Below, piece after piece: positions 16,550 to 27,489 of a stretch of 64,000 bases of DNA (position 1 is its first letter; each line of letters starts with the position of its first letter). The stretch lies in assembly GCF_002101705.1 (NCBI RefSeq), contig NZ_LQPC01000027.1:186001-250000 (forward strand), written 5' to 3'. The notes beneath the pieces were generated by a model. It was not told where the DNA came from and made no database searches. It saw nothing but the letters and a program-made list of their open reading frames with translations. The position numbers were made by a program, and so were the translations under genes. This DNA comes from Mycolicibacterium iranicum (GTDB lineage: Bacteria; Actinomycetota; Actinomycetes; Mycobacteriales; Mycobacteriaceae).

Positions 16550-18223
16550 ATGACGACAGCACAGAACAAGCCCGTGAAGCGCCCCCGCGGAGAGGGCCAG
16601 TGGGCGCTCGGCTACCGCGAGCCGCTCAACGCCAACGAGCAGTCCAAAAGGGACGACAACCCGCTCAATGTGCGGGCCCGCATCGAGAACATCTACGCCA
16701 AGCAAGGCTTCGAGAGCATCGACAAGGGTGACTTACGCGGTCGTTTCCGCTGGTGGGGGCTCTACACCCAGCGCAAGCCGGGTTTTGACGGCACGTGGAC
16801 CGGTGACGAGAACACCGACATGCTCGAAGACGAGTACTTCATGCTGCGGGTCCGCAGCGACGGCGGCGCACTGACAGCTGCCGCGCTGCGCACCCTCGGG
16901 ACGATTTCGACAGAGTTCGCCAGGGACACCGCCGACATCTCCGACCGGCAGAACATCCAGTACCACTGGATTGACGTCCGGGATATGCCGGAGATCTGGC
17001 GCCGCCTCGACGAGGTCGGTCTACAGACCACCGAGGCATGCGGCGACTGCCCCCGCGTGGTGCTGAACTCCCCGCTGGCCGGCGAGTCGCTCGACGAGGT
17101 GATCGACGGCACGCCCGCGGTCAACGAGATCGTCAAGCGCTACGTCGGCAAGAAGGAGTACTCCAACCTGCCGCGCAAGTTCAAGACGGCGATCTCCGGC
17201 CTGCAGGATGTCGTGCACGAGGTGAACGACGTCGCGTTCATCGGCGTGAACCATCCCGAGCACGGCCCCGGCTTCGATCTCTGGGTGGGCGGCGGTCTGT
17301 CGACCAATCCGATGCTCGGCCAGCGCGTCGGCGCGTGGGTGCCCCTGGACGAAGTACCCGACGTGTGGGAAGGCGTGGTCAGCGTGTTCCGCGACTACGG
17401 CTATCGCCGTCTCCGGGCGAAGGCGCGCCTGAAATTCCTGATCAAGGACTGGGGTGTCGAGAAGTTCCGCGAGGTTCTCGAGACCGAGTACCTGAAGCGA
17501 CCGCTCATCGACGGGCCCGCACCTGACCCCGTGACCAGGCCCATCGACCACGTCGGCGTGCAGAAGCTCAAGAACGGGCTCAATGCCGTCGGTGTCTCCC
17601 CCATCGCAGGCCGCGTATCGGGCACCATCTTGACCAAGGTCGCCGACCTGGCCGAGGCCGCCGGCAGCGACCGCATCCGATTCACGCCGTACCAGAAACT
17701 GATCATTCTCGACGTTCCCGACGACAAATTGAACGAGCTGCGTGCGGGACTGGACGCCCTCGGGCTGCCGTCAACGCCGTCGCACTGGCGGCGCAACCTG
17801 ATGGCCTGCACGGGCATCGAATATTGCAAGCTCAGCTTTGCCGAGACGCGCAGCCGCTCCCAGGTTCTGGTGCCAGAACTGGAGAAACGGCTGGAAGACA
17901 TCAATGCCCAGCTGGACGTGCCGATCACGATCAACATCAACGGCTGCCCCAACTCGTGCGCCCGCATCCAGGTCGCCGACATCGGCTTCAAGGGTCAGAT
18001 GGTGGACGACGGAAACGGTCCCGAGGAGGGCTTCCAGGTTCACCTCGGCGGAAGCCTGGGCTTGGACAGCGGGTTCGGACGCAAACTGCGCCAGCACAAG
18101 GTGCTCGCCACCGAACTCGGTGATTACATCGAGCGAGTTGTTCGCAATTTCGTGAAACAACGCGAGCAGGGTGAGCGTTTCGCTACGTGGGCAATACGAG
18201 CAGACGAAGCGGATTTGAGGTGA
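16550..18223 (+). CDS. nirA: Ferredoxin-dependent sulfite reductase NirA (SirA)
   Basis: A 557-aa siroheme/[4Fe-4S] reductase, ortholog of Rv2391 (555 aa), which reduces sulfite to sulfide with electrons from ferredoxin; the name nirA is historical. Two ferredoxin-like half-domains and two sulfite/nitrite reductase repeats are visible. The cluster ligands lie in ACTGIEYCKL and NGCPNSCARIQ (CxxxxxC...CxxxC pattern). EACGDCPRVVLNSPLAGE contains the cysteine that forms the Tyr-Cys crosslink in the M. tuberculosis enzyme. The start has AGGAG at 8 nt, inside a hairpin. It is followed after 4 bp by cysH and then che1, so siroheme-enzyme, APS reductase and siroheme chelatase are made together for cysteine synthesis. 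Confidence 0.95.
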   Translation: MTTAQNKPVKRPRGEGQWALGYREPLNANEQSKRDDNPLNVRARIENIYAKQGFESIDKGDLRGRFRWWGLYTQRKPGFDGTWTGDENTDMLEDEYFMLRVRSDGGALTAAALRTLGTISTEFARDTADISDRQNIQYHWIDVRDMPEIWRRLDEVGLQTTEACGDCPRVVLNSPLAGESLDEVIDGTPAVNEIVKRYVGKKEYSNLPRKFKTAISGLQDVVHEVNDVAFIGVNHPEHGPGFDLWVGGGLSTNPMLGQRVGAWVPLDEVPDVWEGVVSVFRDYGYRRLRAKARLKFLIKDWGVEKFREVLETEYLKRPLIDGPAPDPVTRPIDHVGVQKLKNGLNAVGVSPIAGRVSGTILTKVADLAEAAGSDRIRFTPYQKLIILDVPDDKLNELRAGLDALGLPSTPSHWRRNLMACTGIEYCKLSFAETRSRSQVLVPELEKRLEDINAQLDVPITININGCPNSCARIQVADIGFKGQMVDDGNGPEEGFQVHLGGSLGLDSGFGRKLRQHKVLATELGDYIERVVRNFVKQREQGERFATWAIRADEADLR

Positions 18224-18227
18224 GTGC

Positions 18228-18938
18228 ATGACGGACACGATGAGTGACACCGATTTGCAGCAGCTGGCCGAACGTGGGGCCGCCGAACTGGGGCCGAACG
18301 CCACGGCGCAGGACCTGCTGCGCTGGACCGACGAGAACTTCGGCCCAGGCGACTACATCGTGGCGTCGAACATGCAGGACGCGGTGCTTGTCGATCTTGC
18401 GGCGAAGGTCCGGCCCGGCGTGGACGTGTTGTTCCTCGACACCGGCTACCACTTCGTCGAGACCATCGGGACGCGCGACGCGGTGGAGGCGGTCTATGAC
18501 GTCAACGTCGTCAACGTGCGCCCCGAGAAGACGGTCGCCGAGCAGGATGCGCTGCTGGGCAAGAACCTGTTCGAGCGCAACGCCAACGAGTGCTGCCGGA
18601 TGCGCAAGGTCGAGCCGCTGTCGAAGGCGCTGCGCGGCTACAGCGCGTGGGTGACCGGTATCCGCCGCGTCGAGGCGCCGACCCGCGCGAACGCACCGTT
18701 GATCAGCTGGGACAAGGCCTTCGGCCTGGTGAAGATCAATCCGCTGGCGGCGTGGAGCGACGACGACATGCAGGATTACATCGACGCCAACGGGATTCTG
18801 GTGAATCCACTTGTCGACGAAGGCTATCCGTCGATCGGGTGCGCGCCGTGCACCAACAAGCCCGTCGTGGGCGCCGACCCGCGCAGCGGCCGCTGGGCGG
18901 GTCAGTCCAAGACGGAGTGCGGGCTGCACGCCTCGTGA
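18228..18938 (+). CDS. cysH: APS reductase CysH ([4Fe-4S] adenylyl-sulfate reductase)
   Basis: A 236-aa thioredoxin-dependent reductase that converts adenosine 5'-phosphosulfate to sulfite, feeding NirA. The N-terminal PP-loop-type fold includes SNMQDAVLVDLA and LFLDTGYHF. The cysteine pairs NECCRMRK and GCAPCTNKP bind the [4Fe-4S] cluster that marks APS (not PAPS) reductases, and the catalytic cysteine lies in the C-terminal KTECGLH. The ortholog is Rv2392. It begins 4 bp after nirA, and its TGA overlaps the GTG of che1 (GTGA), so the operon is translationally tight. Confidence 0.95.
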   Translation: MTDTMSDTDLQQLAERGAAELGPNATAQDLLRWTDENFGPGDYIVASNMQDAVLVDLAAKVRPGVDVLFLDTGYHFVETIGTRDAVEAVYDVNVVNVRPEKTVAEQDALLGKNLFERNANECCRMRKVEPLSKALRGYSAWVTGIRRVEAPTRANAPLISWDKAFGLVKINPLAAWSDDDMQDYIDANGILVNPLVDEGYPSIGCAPCTNKPVVGADPRSGRWAGQSKTECGLHAS

Positions 18939-19639
18939 CGCTCGTCCTCACGGCGCACGGCAGTGCCGATCCGCGGTCCGCCGCGACGGTACGGTCGATC
19001 GTCGACTGTGTCGGACAGCTCAGGCCGGGCCTGGATGTGCGCATCGCGTTCTGCGAGCAGAACGCTCCTAATCTGCGCGATGTTCTCGCTTCTCTGGGTG
19101 ACCGTCGCGCGGTCGTGGTGCCGCTGCTGCTCGCCGACGCCTATCACGCGCGGGTGGACATCCCCGCGATGATCTCGGAGTCCGCGGCCGATGTCGTGCA
19201 GAGCGAGGTGCTCGGAGAGGACGAACGGCTCGTCCACGTCCTGCGGCAGCGCCTCGAGCACGCTGGGGTGTCACGGCAGGATCCGCGCGTCGGCGTGCTT
19301 GTCACCGCGGTCGGGTCCTCGCGTCCGGATGCGAATGCCCGCACGGCGTCGGTCGCCGACGAATTGACCCAGACCACCCGCTGGACGGCGACCACCGCCT
19401 TCGCGACCGGACCTCAGCCGAAGTTGGCCGAGGCTGCCGATCTGCTGCGAAGCCGCGGCGCCACCCGACTGGTGATCGCGCCGTGGTTCCTCGCGCACGG
19501 CCGCATCACCGACCGTGTCGCCGAATACGCCTCCGCACAAGGCATTCCGATGTCGGCGCCCCTCGGGGCGCACCGGCAGGTCGCCGAGACGGTCCTGGAC
19601 CGGTTCGATTCCGCGCGGGCGCACCGAGCAGCCGCCTGA
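18935..19639 (+). CDS. che1: Sirohydrochlorin ferrochelatase-type chelatase (CbiX/SirB family)
   Basis: A 234-aa two-repeat chelatase, ortholog by position of Rv2393 (che1). It begins TLVLTAHGSADPRS, the family start in which the early histidine binds metal, with a second half around VGVLVTAVGSSRPDANA. It should insert iron into sirohydrochlorin to give siroheme for NirA. The GTG start overlaps the cysH stop by 4 nt. Length is somewhat under the 281 aa of the M. tuberculosis protein. The end is convergent with the SDR gene after 22 bp. Confidence 0.85.
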   Translation: MTLVLTAHGSADPRSAATVRSIVDCVGQLRPGLDVRIAFCEQNAPNLRDVLASLGDRRAVVVPLLLADAYHARVDIPAMISESAADVVQSEVLGEDERLVHVLRQRLEHAGVSRQDPRVGVLVTAVGSSRPDANARTASVADELTQTTRWTATTAFATGPQPKLAEAADLLRSRGATRLVIAPWFLAHGRITDRVAEYASAQGIPMSAPLGAHRQVAETVLDRFDSARAHRAAA

Positions 19640-19661
19640 CCTCGGGACTGCACGGTCAGGC

Positions 19662-20444
19662 TCATCGGATGGTGTAACCCCCGTCGATGAGAAGGTCGGC
19701 GCCGTTGACCATCGCCGACGCATCAGCAGCCAAGTACACTGCGGCAGCGGCGATTTCACCCGGGTAGGCGAACCGCCCGACGGGGATCAACTTCTTGAGG
19801 GCCTCGCCCCGCGGACCGTCCCAGGCTTTGCGTCCCAATTCGGTGAGCACCACGGTCGGCGAGATGGTGTTCACCCGCACACCTTGCGGACCCCATTCCG
19901 ACGCGAGCACTTTCGACAGTCCGACAACACCGAACTTCGACGCGCAGTAGGCGGCGTGCTGGTCGAGGGCGACGGTGGCGGCCTGGGAGGCCATGTTGAT
20001 GATGACCCCGCCGCCAGCCTCGATCATTCCGGAACCGACCGCCTGGCACATGAGGAAGGTGCCTTTGAGGTTCACGTCGATGGTCGCGTTCCATGCCTCC
20101 TCCGACAACTCTTCGGCCGGCGCCAGGGCGACGATGCCCGCGCTGTTGACCAGGATGTCCACTCGCCCGAACGCCTCGCGGACCGCGTCTGCGGTGCGGC
20201 GCACGGAGCTCGAATCCGAGACGTCGCACGAGAACCCGCGGCTCTCGCCGAGCAGGGACCGGGCAGCCTCGGCGGCGCCACCCTCGTCGAGGTCGACGAC
20301 TGCCACGCGGGCGCCCTTGCGTGCAAAGGCCGCGGCGATGGCCGCCCCGATGCCGGTGGCCGCACCGGTCACCAGGGCGACCCTGCCGTCAAGGCGAAAG
20401 TCGAGATCGACATCGCCGGTCTTCGGCGGCACCCCCGCGGTCAC
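19662..20444 (-). CDS. SDR polyol dehydrogenase, candidate D-threitol dehydrogenase
   Basis: A 260-aa classical short-chain dehydrogenase. The nucleotide-binding motif TGAATGIG (near residue 27), NSAG and the catalytic Ser...Tyr-Cys-Ala-Ser-Lys ([19 protein letters not shown]) are complete, and VVDLDE after strand 2 suggests NAD+. It is the last gene of the polyol polycistron, and its ATG overlaps the preceding binding-protein stop (ATGA). In M. smegmatis threitol catabolism an SDR (DthD) oxidises D-threitol to D-erythrulose, and its co-location with an RpiB-family isomerase and a DhaK-type kinase makes that the best guess. The VLTELG segment is shared with L-xylulose reductase-like SDRs, so other polyols are possible. 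Confidence 0.8.
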   Translation of the reverse strand: MTAGVPPKTGDVDLDFRLDGRVALVTGAATGIGAAIAAAFARKGARVAVVDLDEGGAAEAARSLLGESRGFSCDVSDSSSVRRTADAVREAFGRVDILVNSAGIVALAPAEELSEEAWNATIDVNLKGTFLMCQAVGSGMIEAGGGVIINMASQAATVALDQHAAYCASKFGVVGLSKVLASEWGPQGVRVNTISPTVVLTELGRKAWDGPRGEALKKLIPVGRFAYPGEIAAAAVYLAADASAMVNGADLLIDGGYTIR

Positions 20445-21490
20445 GGTTGCGTCTGACCGGGGATGCCCTCGTAGGCGATGTCTCCGGTCTCGAGATTCTT
20501 GGCGATCAGCTCGCTCAGCCCGTCGAGGAACTGCTGACGCTCGGTCACCACGTGTTGGATGGCGACGTCGACATTCTCCTTCGTGATCGCGGGCATCACG
20601 TAGACCGGCTTGGTGTTCACCTGCTCCCCCTTGGCGAGCGCGTTGGCCACCGCGAGCCCAGCCGCAAGCTCCACCGTGCCGTTCTGCAATGAGGTGCCGA
20701 TGAACTCGCCGCTCTTGACGGCGTTGAGGCCGTCCTCGATACCGTCGATACCGACGATCGGCACGTCGGTGCGACCCGACTCCTTGAGCGCCTGCAGCGC
20801 ACCGAGACCCATGTCGTCGTTCTGCGCGACCACGCCGTTGATCTGCGGTCCAAAGCCCGAGATCCAGTTCTTCATCTTGTTGACGGCCTCGTCGCGCTTC
20901 CAGTTCGCGGTGTCCTTGGCCAGCACCCTGATCTCCGGATACTTCGCCAGTGTCTGCTCGATGCCTTTGCTGCGGTCCAATTCACCGGACTGCCCCAGCG
21001 GTCCCTGCAGGATGACGATGTTGCCTCGGCCGCCGAGACGGTCGGCCATCATCTGCATCTCCTGTGCTCCCGCGGCAACATCGTCGGGCTGCACGCTGGC
21101 CGCGACGTCGGGGCTGTCCAGTGCCGCGTTCACCGGCACCAGCGGAATCCCCTTGGCCTTGGCCGACGCGACCTGGGGTCCCAGTGAATCTGCTTGCACC
21201 GGAACGACGATGATCGCGTCCACATTTTGGTTGATCATCGAATCCACCTGGCTGGCCTGCGTGGAGACGTCGAGATTGGCTGAGTTCCAGACCAGTTCGA
21301 TGTTGTTGTCCTCGGCATAGGCTTCCATGCCCTCTTTGCCCGCGGTGATGAACGAGCTCATGTCGTACACCGACACACCGATGCGGGTGCTGTCGCTGTT
21401 GGCCTCGGGATCGCCCGCGCCGCAGGCCGTCATGCTCAATCCGAGCGTGGCGGTCGCCGCAACCGCGAACATCTTCGTTCCCAGTCTCAT
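20441..21490 (-). CDS. Ribose-type ABC transporter substrate-binding lipoprotein
   Basis: A 349-aa periplasmic-binding protein of the RbsB/type I family. The ATG at 21490 was chosen because GAGGA precedes it and the protein starts with a lipoprotein signal [10 protein letters not shown]...LSMTAC, with the lipobox cysteine at about residue 21. The mature part shows [36 protein letters not shown] and [16 protein letters not shown], typical of sugar-binding proteins. It should capture a small polyol or ketose outside the membrane for the permease/ATPase encoded just upstream in the operon. It lies 43 bp after the permease and overlaps the SDR start by 4 nt. Confidence 0.88.
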   Translation of the reverse strand: MRLGTKMFAVAATATLGLSMTACGAGDPEANSDSTRIGVSVYDMSSFITAGKEGMEAYAEDNNIELVWNSANLDVSTQASQVDSMINQNVDAIIVVPVQADSLGPQVASAKAKGIPLVPVNAALDSPDVAASVQPDDVAAGAQEMQMMADRLGGRGNIVILQGPLGQSGELDRSKGIEQTLAKYPEIRVLAKDTANWKRDEAVNKMKNWISGFGPQINGVVAQNDDMGLGALQALKESGRTDVPIVGIDGIEDGLNAVKSGEFIGTSLQNGTVELAAGLAVANALAKGEQVNTKPVYVMPAITKENVDVAIQHVVTERQQFLDGLSELIAKNLETGDIAYEGIPGQTQP

Positions 21491-21533
21491 GTGTCCTCTT
21501 TCGTTGTGGGTTGGGATGGAAGGCACGCAGGCG

Positions 21534-22568
21534 TCACGTTCGTCGGCGCGACGACCACACGTCGACGGCGACTGCCGCCACGATCAACACACCCTTGATG
21601 ACGTCCTGCCAGTAGGCGGGAACCACGAGGATGTCGAGGCCGTTGTTGAGTGTCTGAATCATCAGCAGGCCCAGCGCGGTTCCCCACACCGAACCACGCC
21701 CGCCCATGAGGCTGGCTCCGCCGATCACCACCGCGGCGATCGCGTCGAGTTCGTAACCCTGACCCAGATTGGGCGGTCCGGAGATGACTCGCGAGGCCAG
21801 CATGACTCCCGACAGGCCGGCCAGCAGACCCGAGAACGCGTAGACGCTGAACAACACGTTCTTGGCATTGATGCCTGCGATCTCGGCAGCGTTGCGGTTG
21901 CCGCCCACGGCATAGACCCGCATTCCGTAGGTGGTGCGCTTCATGATGACGGCCAGCGCGATGATGCCGACGATCATCAGCAGGACCGGGATCTGCAGGC
22001 CGAGGATCTTGGTGTTCGCGATCGCGCCAAACTCCGCGGGCAGCCCGTTGATCGGGGCGCCGCCACCGATCACGTAGGCCATGCCCGATCCCGCGGTCAG
22101 GGTACCCAGGGTGGCGATGAACGGTGGAACGTTGATGCGCGACACCAGGAATCCGTTGATGCAGCCCACCGCGAGACCGACGAGCATGGCCACCAGCACG
22201 GTCAGCCACACCTGGCCGGGGTTGGCCTTCGCCGTTGCCGCTCCGGCCATGGCCGACACCGCGATCACGCTCCCCACCGACAGATCGATACCCCCGGTCA
22301 GGATCACCAACGTCTGGCCGAGCGCGATCAACGCGAACGGCGCGGCAGCGACGAGGATCGTCACGAGGTTGTCGGGGGTGCTGAATCGCGCACTGCGGTA
22401 GCTGAAGTAGGCGATGACGAGCAGCATCACCAGCACCATCGCGTAGCGCACCGCCAGCCCGGCGAACCACTCCCGGGAGAACAACCGGACCGGTTCACCC
22501 GTGGCGGGCGACGCCACCCTGCGTGTGCGCGAGGAGGCGGTCTCCTCCCCGTCGACTTTGGTGGTCAC
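21534..22568 (-). CDS. Ribose-type ABC transporter permease (RbsC family)
   Basis: A 344-aa integral membrane protein of the RbsC/branched-type sugar permease family with about eight to ten membrane helices. Visible signatures include [17 protein letters not shown] near residue 90 and a [27 protein letters not shown] segment near the C-terminus (270-300). It probably forms the channel as a homodimer with the dual ATPase encoded immediately upstream, whose stop it overlaps by 4 nt (ATGA). Confidence 0.88.
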   Translation of the reverse strand: MTTKVDGEETASSRTRRVASPATGEPVRLFSREWFAGLAVRYAMVLVMLLVIAYFSYRSARFSTPDNLVTILVAAAPFALIALGQTLVILTGGIDLSVGSVIAVSAMAGAATAKANPGQVWLTVLVAMLVGLAVGCINGFLVSRINVPPFIATLGTLTAGSGMAYVIGGGAPINGLPAEFGAIANTKILGLQIPVLLMIVGIIALAVIMKRTTYGMRVYAVGGNRNAAEIAGINAKNVLFSVYAFSGLLAGLSGVMLASRVISGPPNLGQGYELDAIAAVVIGGASLMGGRGSVWGTALGLLMIQTLNNGLDILVVPAYWQDVIKGVLIVAAVAVDVWSSRRRT

Positions 22569-24118
22569 GATGCTGCCTCCTGATCTGTGTCGGCCGGCGC
22601 GGCCGACGATGCCGGGTCCAAAGCGGTGGCCATCCGGAAGACGGATTCCTGGACTGCGGGGTGGTCCAGCGCGTCCCGGTCGAGCTCACCGACCAGCCCC
22701 CCGGCCCGCATCACGAACGCCCGGTGGGACAAGCCGACGATCTCGGGCATATCCGACGACGCCATCACCACCGCCATGCCCTGCGCCGCCAATTCGGTGA
22801 TGATGCGGTAGATCTCGCTGCGCGCGCCGACGTCGACTCCACGGGTCGGTTCGTCGAGCAGCAGCACGTTGACGTCACCGGTGAGCCAGCGCGCCAACAC
22901 CACCTTCTGCTGGTTGCCACCCGAGAGTGTGCCGACCTCCTGGCCAAGTCCGCGGCTGCGCAGATGAACCGACGACATCGCGTCCGAAACGGCTGTGGTG
23001 CGGGCTTTCTGCCGCAGCCAGCCCGCCAACGAAAACGCTCCCAGCCGCGGCAGAGTGGCGTTGTCGAGCACACTCATCGACAACACCGCGCCGGAGAGCT
23101 TGCGGTCCTCGGGCACCATCGCCATGCCTGCGGCGATGGCCGCCGACGGCTGATTGCGTTTGACGTGGCGCCCACGCACAGTAATGGACCCTGACGAGGT
23201 GTGGCGAGCACCGAACAGTGCTTCAAGCAATTCGGTACGCCCCGCGCCGACAAGACCTGCCAGACCGAGGATCTCACCGGCCTTCACGGTCAACGTCACC
23301 GACTCCGAGGCGCCGTCGACCTGCAGTTCGGAGACTTCCAGCACAGTCTCGTCGGTCGGGTGTGGGCGCTCGGGGAACAGCGCGTCGAGTTCACGGCCGA
23401 TCATCGCGGTCACGATGTCGTCGTCGGTGACCTTGTCGATTGGCTCGTCCAGGATCAGCCCGCCGTCGCGCAGCACGACCACGCGGTCGGCGATGGCCCG
23501 GATCTCAGCCATCTTGTGGGTGGTGTAGACCATGGCCACGCCTTGGTCGCGTAACCGCCGGACGATGCGGTAGAGCCCCTCGACCTCGCGTTCGGAGATC
23601 GCTGATGTCGGCTCGTCGAGCATCATGACCCGCGCGCCGGTGCGCGCAGCCTTGACGATCTCGACGATTTGCCGGAGGCCCACGGGAAGACTGCCCATCC
23701 GCGCGGTCGGTGAGATGGCGACGTCGAAGAGACCCAGGGTCTCCCGGGCCTCAGCGATCATCGCGCCGCGGTTGAGAAACGGTCCGCGGCGCAATTCCCT
23801 TCCCACGAATAGGTTCTCGTAAACCTTCATGTCCTCGATCGACGCCAGTTCCTGCGGAACGATGGCCACGCCGTGGCGGACGGCATCCCGGGGATTGCCC
23901 GGTGCGAGTGCGGCTCCGCTCAGTGCCACGGTGCCCGCGTCGGGGCTGTACTGGCCACTGATGATTTTCATCAGCGTGGACTTGCCCGCACCGTTCTCAC
24001 CGGCAAGCGCCGTCACCGTGCCCGGTTCCAGGCGGAGGGTGACACCTTTGAGGATCGCGACCCCGCCGAAACTCTTTCGGATCTCGGAACATTCGAGAAG
24101 TGTCTCGACCGTGGTCAT
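22565..24118 (-). CDS. Ribose-type ABC transporter ATPase with two nucleotide-binding domains (RbsA family)
   Basis: A 517-aa protein with two fused ABC ATPase halves. The first has Walker [10 protein letters not shown] (near residue 40) and Walker [11 protein letters not shown]. The second has the degenerate Walker A region GLVGAGRTE and a normal signature TLSGGNQQK with [12 protein letters not shown], the asymmetry usual for RbsA/MglA proteins. It powers import of the polyol bound by the downstream lipoprotein. ATGA overlaps join it to both neighbours (isomerase upstream, permease downstream). Confidence 0.9.
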   Translation of the reverse strand: MTTVETLLECSEIRKSFGGVAILKGVTLRLEPGTVTALAGENGAGKSTLMKIISGQYSPDAGTVALSGAALAPGNPRDAVRHGVAIVPQELASIEDMKVYENLFVGRELRRGPFLNRGAMIAEARETLGLFDVAISPTARMGSLPVGLRQIVEIVKAARTGARVMMLDEPTSAISEREVEGLYRIVRRLRDQGVAMVYTTHKMAEIRAIADRVVVLRDGGLILDEPIDKVTDDDIVTAMIGRELDALFPERPHPTDETVLEVSELQVDGASESVTLTVKAGEILGLAGLVGAGRTELLEALFGARHTSSGSITVRGRHVKRNQPSAAIAAGMAMVPEDRKLSGAVLSMSVLDNATLPRLGAFSLAGWLRQKARTTAVSDAMSSVHLRSRGLGQEVGTLSGGNQQKVVLARWLTGDVNVLLLDEPTRGVDVGARSEIYRIITELAAQGMAVVMASSDMPEIVGLSHRAFVMRAGGLVGELDRDALDHPAVQESVFRMATALDPASSAAPADTDQEAAS

Positions 24119-24603
24119 GTTGTGGTGGACCCAGCCGTCGACTCATACCTGCCGATCGCATCGACTTTCTCGGCGGAGGCGCTCTGCGGGTCGAACTGGT
24201 ATCCCAGCCACTCGCGGGCCAACCGACGGGCCAACTCGAGGCCGATGACGCGCTGTCCGAAACACAGCACCTGCGCGTTGTTCGACAGCACCGAGCGTTC
24301 GACGGAGAAGCTGTCGTGCGCGGTGACGGCGCGGACTCCGGGGACCTTGTTGGCACTGATGGCCACACCCAATCCGGTGCCGCACACCAGCAGCGCCCGG
24401 TCGGCCTTACCTTCGGCGACCATACGCGCCGCCGTCACCGCCACGTGCGGGTAAGCGGTGTTGTCGTCGGCGCCGACGCCGACGTCGGTGATGTCGGCGA
24501 CCCGGGCGTCGGCGCGCAGGTCACCTTTCAGCGCTTCCTTGTATTCGTAACCGGCGTCGTCGGAACCGATCACGATGCGCAGACCGGGCGAATCGGTTGT
24601 CAT
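24115..24603 (-). CDS. RpiB/LacA-family sugar-phosphate isomerase, candidate D-erythrulose-4-phosphate isomerase
   Basis: A 162-aa RpiB-fold isomerase. The ATG at 24603 was chosen because the product then begins [23 protein letters not shown], where the GSDDAG strand-loop is the family N-terminus. The active-site cysteine is in [15 protein letters not shown], followed by [25 protein letters not shown]. In the M. smegmatis threitol/erythritol pathway an RpiB-family enzyme (DerI) converts D-erythrulose 4-phosphate to D-erythrose 4-phosphate, and the kinase gene one base upstream supports that role. Ribose-5-phosphate isomerase is the alternative. Its stop overlaps the ATPase start (ATGA). Confidence 0.82.
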   Translation of the reverse strand: MTTDSPGLRIVIGSDDAGYEYKEALKGDLRADARVADITDVGVGADDNTAYPHVAVTAARMVAEGKADRALLVCGTGLGVAISANKVPGVRAVTAHDSFSVERSVLSNNAQVLCFGQRVIGLELARRLAREWLGYQFDPQSASAEKVDAIGRYESTAGSTTT

Positions 24604-24604
24604 G

Positions 24605-26350
24605 TCAGCGATCTCCTTTGGCGGTGAGCGTGAAGCAGTCGGCAACGGTGCGCGCGCACATCGCCAGCGAGGTCGCGCCCGCATCGGGTGTGCCCACACT
24701 GCGTTCGGCCAGCGGACGGGCTCGCCCGACCTTCGGTTGCAGATCGGCTGTCTCGCGCGCTGCCTCCGTGGCCACCACGGCAGCCGCCGCCCACGCCTGC
24801 TGCCAACGTTCGCCGTCGTTCACGCGCCGCTCGAGGTCATCGACGAATGGCAGCAGCGCGTCGAGCATTGTCTTGTCACCCGGCGCTGCGCCGCCGAGCT
24901 CGATCAGCGCGTCGTAGCCGTCCCGCAGGGCAGCCGCGATGGTGGCCCCGTCGGGCTTGCCCGTGTCTCCCAGTCGGGCGCCCAATCGGGTGAGGAATGC
25001 CCCCCACAGCACCCCGGATGTCCCGCCGGCCCTGGCCGACCACTGCCTGCCCGCCGCCGCCAGCACCGACCCCTGTCCGGCACCCTCGTCGACCGCGTGC
25101 CGTGCCGCATCGCGCGCGGCGTTGACGCCCTTGACCATCCCGCGGCCGTGGTCGCCGTCGCCGGCGACCGCGTCGATGCGGCCGAGTTCTTCCTCGGCTT
25201 CGGCCAGCATCTCGGCCAGCGCGTCGAAGATTCGCGCGACCATTCGTCCACCGTCACGGCCGTCGTCGTCGGCCGACTCGGCCGGTGGCGGTGCGCTGGA
25301 GGCCTTCTCGATGTCGGCTGCGGTGCGCCGCTCGCCCACGGGCGCCGCCACGGTGGCGCCGGCCTTCTTGTAGGCAGGGGTGTCGGCCGGCGCGGTCCAG
25401 TAGCGCTCGAGTTCCTCATCGAGCCACATCACGGTCAGCGAGCACCCCGCCATGTCGAGACTCGTCACGAGCTCGCCGACCTCCGGTTCGACGATCTGGT
25501 AGCCGCGCTCGCGCAGCAGCCGCGCCACCTCACCCCACACCACGAACAGCTCCTCGTATTTCGTCCGGCCGAGACCGTTGAGGATGACTGCGATGCGCTG
25601 CGATGCGGCGTCGGGATTGTCGGCGAGCACACCGTCGACGAGTGTGGCGGCAAGCCCTGCCGCCGAGGGCATCTCGTGATCGGCGACCCCTGGCTCGCCG
25701 TGGATTCCCAGACCGAGACCCATCCGGCCGTCGGGCACGGTGAACAACGGCGCATCGGCGCCGGGCAGTGTGCAGCCGTCGAAGGCCACCCCGAGGGTGC
25801 GCGTCGCGGCGTTGGCGGCCCCCGCGACCCGGACCACGTCATCGAGATCGGCGCCCTCCTCGGCAGCCGCCGACGCACACTTGAAAACGGTGAAATCACC
25901 GGCGATTCCGCGGCGCTTGCTTTCCTCGCCCCGCGGAGCACTGGCCACGTCGTCGGTGACCGCGAAGTACCGGGCGTCTATGCCCTCGCTTTTCAGCTGG
26001 GTGACGGCCAGGTTGAAGTTCATCACGTCACCGGCGTAATTGCCCGTGGTCAGCAGAACACCGGCACCGCCGTCGGCCGCACGCGCTACCGATGCGGCGT
26101 CCTCGTCAGACGGTGAGGTGAAGATGTTGCCGACCACGGCGCCGTCGGCGAACCCCGGGCCTACGGTGCCGCAGAACGCGGGATAGTGACCGGATCCGCC
26201 ACCAATCACCACGGCGACCTTGCCCGGCCGCGTCTTGTGCGCACGCACAACGCCACCGGGAACGCCGACGACGTAACGCGCGTTCGCGTCCAGGAAGCCG
26301 ACCAGCATGTCGTCGGTGAACCGCGCAGGATCGTTGAACAGCTTGGTCAT
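24605..26350 (-). CDS. Fused DhaK-DhaL ketose kinase (dihydroxyacetone/erythrulose kinase)
   Basis: A 581-aa ATP-dependent kinase with an N-terminal DhaK domain (about 1-330) and a C-terminal DhaL nucleotide domain (about 370-581). DhaK features are [28 protein letters not shown] and His217 in LGIHGEPG, the residue that binds the ketone covalently. DhaL has the Mg-ATP aspartates in [13 protein letters not shown] and a [16 protein letters not shown] loop. Such fused kinases phosphorylate dihydroxyacetone; in M. smegmatis relatives (DerK, LerK) phosphorylate D- or L-erythrulose. With the RpiB-type isomerase next to it, D-erythrulose is the likely substrate, but D versus L cannot be decided by eye. 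It is joined upstream to an ABC ATPase by ATGA. Confidence 0.87.
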   Translation of the reverse strand: MTKLFNDPARFTDDMLVGFLDANARYVVGVPGGVVRAHKTRPGKVAVVIGGGSGHYPAFCGTVGPGFADGAVVGNIFTSPSDEDAASVARAADGGAGVLLTTGNYAGDVMNFNLAVTQLKSEGIDARYFAVTDDVASAPRGEESKRRGIAGDFTVFKCASAAAEEGADLDDVVRVAGAANAATRTLGVAFDGCTLPGADAPLFTVPDGRMGLGLGIHGEPGVADHEMPSAAGLAATLVDGVLADNPDAASQRIAVILNGLGRTKYEELFVVWGEVARLLRERGYQIVEPEVGELVTSLDMAGCSLTVMWLDEELERYWTAPADTPAYKKAGATVAAPVGERRTAADIEKASSAPPPAESADDDGRDGGRMVARIFDALAEMLAEAEEELGRIDAVAGDGDHGRGMVKGVNAARDAARHAVDEGAGQGSVLAAAGRQWSARAGGTSGVLWGAFLTRLGARLGDTGKPDGATIAAALRDGYDALIELGGAAPGDKTMLDALLPFVDDLERRVNDGERWQQAWAAAAVVATEAARETADLQPKVGRARPLAERSVGTPDAGATSLAMCARTVADCFTLTAKGDR

Positions 26351-27489
26351 CGCAGCCGCTCCCCCGTATCGGGATCGAACAGGTAAACGCGCTCGGCCGG
26401 TGCGGTCACCACGACCCGCTGCTCGGGCTCGTAGGCGTCGACGGCCGGCGTCTGGATGACGATGCCGTCCTCCACGCCGGACACCGTGCTTGTCGCGAGG
26501 CCAAACTCAAGGAGGTGTTCGAAGTAGGCGACGGTCGCGGTCAAGCCGGCGCCGGCGTCGGAGGTGATCGCGCAGTCCTGAGGTCGGACACCGACGACCA
26601 CCGCGGTGCCGTCGGCGACGTCGGTCACCGATGTCGCGAGCCGGCCTGCGTCAGAACCGATCTCGGCCCACACCCGACCGTCGACGACTTTCGCCTTCGC
26701 CCGCAGGACATTGATCTGCGGTTCGCCCACGAATTGTGCGACGAACAGGTTGGCGGGGTCGTCGAACACTTCGTCGGGGGTGCCGAATTGCTGCACCACG
26801 CCGGCATCCATCACGGCCAGCCTGTCCGCGAGCGACAGCGCCTCGACCTGATCGTGGGTCACCACGATGGTCGTGTAGCCGAATTCGCGCTGGAGAACCT
26901 TCAGTTCGCGACGCACTCGCTGACGCGCCGAGGCGTCGAGGTGGCTCAGCGGTTCGTCGAGCAGCAGCACCGGTGGATTGCGCACCAGCGCACGGGCCAG
27001 TGCGACGCGCTGCTTCTGTCCGCTCGACAGGTTGGCCGGTCGCAGATCGAGCATGTCGTCCATGTCGAGTCGCGAACTGATCGAGGCCACCATCGACTCG
27101 GCGCCTTTGACTTTGCGCGCCTTCAACCCGTAGAGAAGGTTCTCCCGCACCGACAGCGGCGGGTACAGGGCGTAGCTTTCGAATCCGACGCCGATACCGC
27201 GTTTGGCTGCGGGCAGCTGCGAGACTTCCCGGTCGCCGATGCGGATCGAACCGCTTGTCACGGTTTCCAACCCGGCAATCATGCGCAGCGTGGTGGTCTT
27301 TCCACAGCCGGACGGTCCGAGCAGCGCCACCAGTTCTCCCGGTTCGATGGCGAGGTCAATGCCCTTGACGGCGGTCACGTCTTCCCGGCCCCGTGCCGAG
27401 TACGTCTTCACCAGATCCGTCAGTGTCAGGCTCTGCGCGGTTGCCCTCGACCCCGCGGAATGGCCGGGGCGGGTGGTCGTCACAGTCAC
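26347..27489 (-). CDS. MalK/UgpC-type ABC transporter ATPase
   Basis: A 380-aa single-domain ATPase of the carbohydrate CUT1 class. Walker A is LLGPSGCGKTTTLRM, the signature is LSSGQKQRVALARAL, and Walker B is VLLLDEPLSHLDASARQ, followed by an H-loop in VVTHDQ. A C-terminal TOBE regulatory domain follows (about 240-380). It is the second of two tandem ATPase genes in this operon. Two different ATPases would let the CUT1 transporter work as a heterodimer, or give each a separate partner. ATGA overlaps link it to the other ATPase and to the kinase. Confidence 0.9.
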   Translation of the reverse strand: MTVTTTRPGHSAGSRATAQSLTLTDLVKTYSARGREDVTAVKGIDLAIEPGELVALLGPSGCGKTTTLRMIAGLETVTSGSIRIGDREVSQLPAAKRGIGVGFESYALYPPLSVRENLLYGLKARKVKGAESMVASISSRLDMDDMLDLRPANLSSGQKQRVALARALVRNPPVLLLDEPLSHLDASARQRVRRELKVLQREFGYTTIVVTHDQVEALSLADRLAVMDAGVVQQFGTPDEVFDDPANLFVAQFVGEPQINVLRAKAKVVDGRVWAEIGSDAGRLATSVTDVADGTAVVVGVRPQDCAITSDAGAGLTATVAYFEHLLEFGLATSTVSGVEDGIVIQTPAVDAYEPEQRVVVTAPAERVYLFDPDTGERLR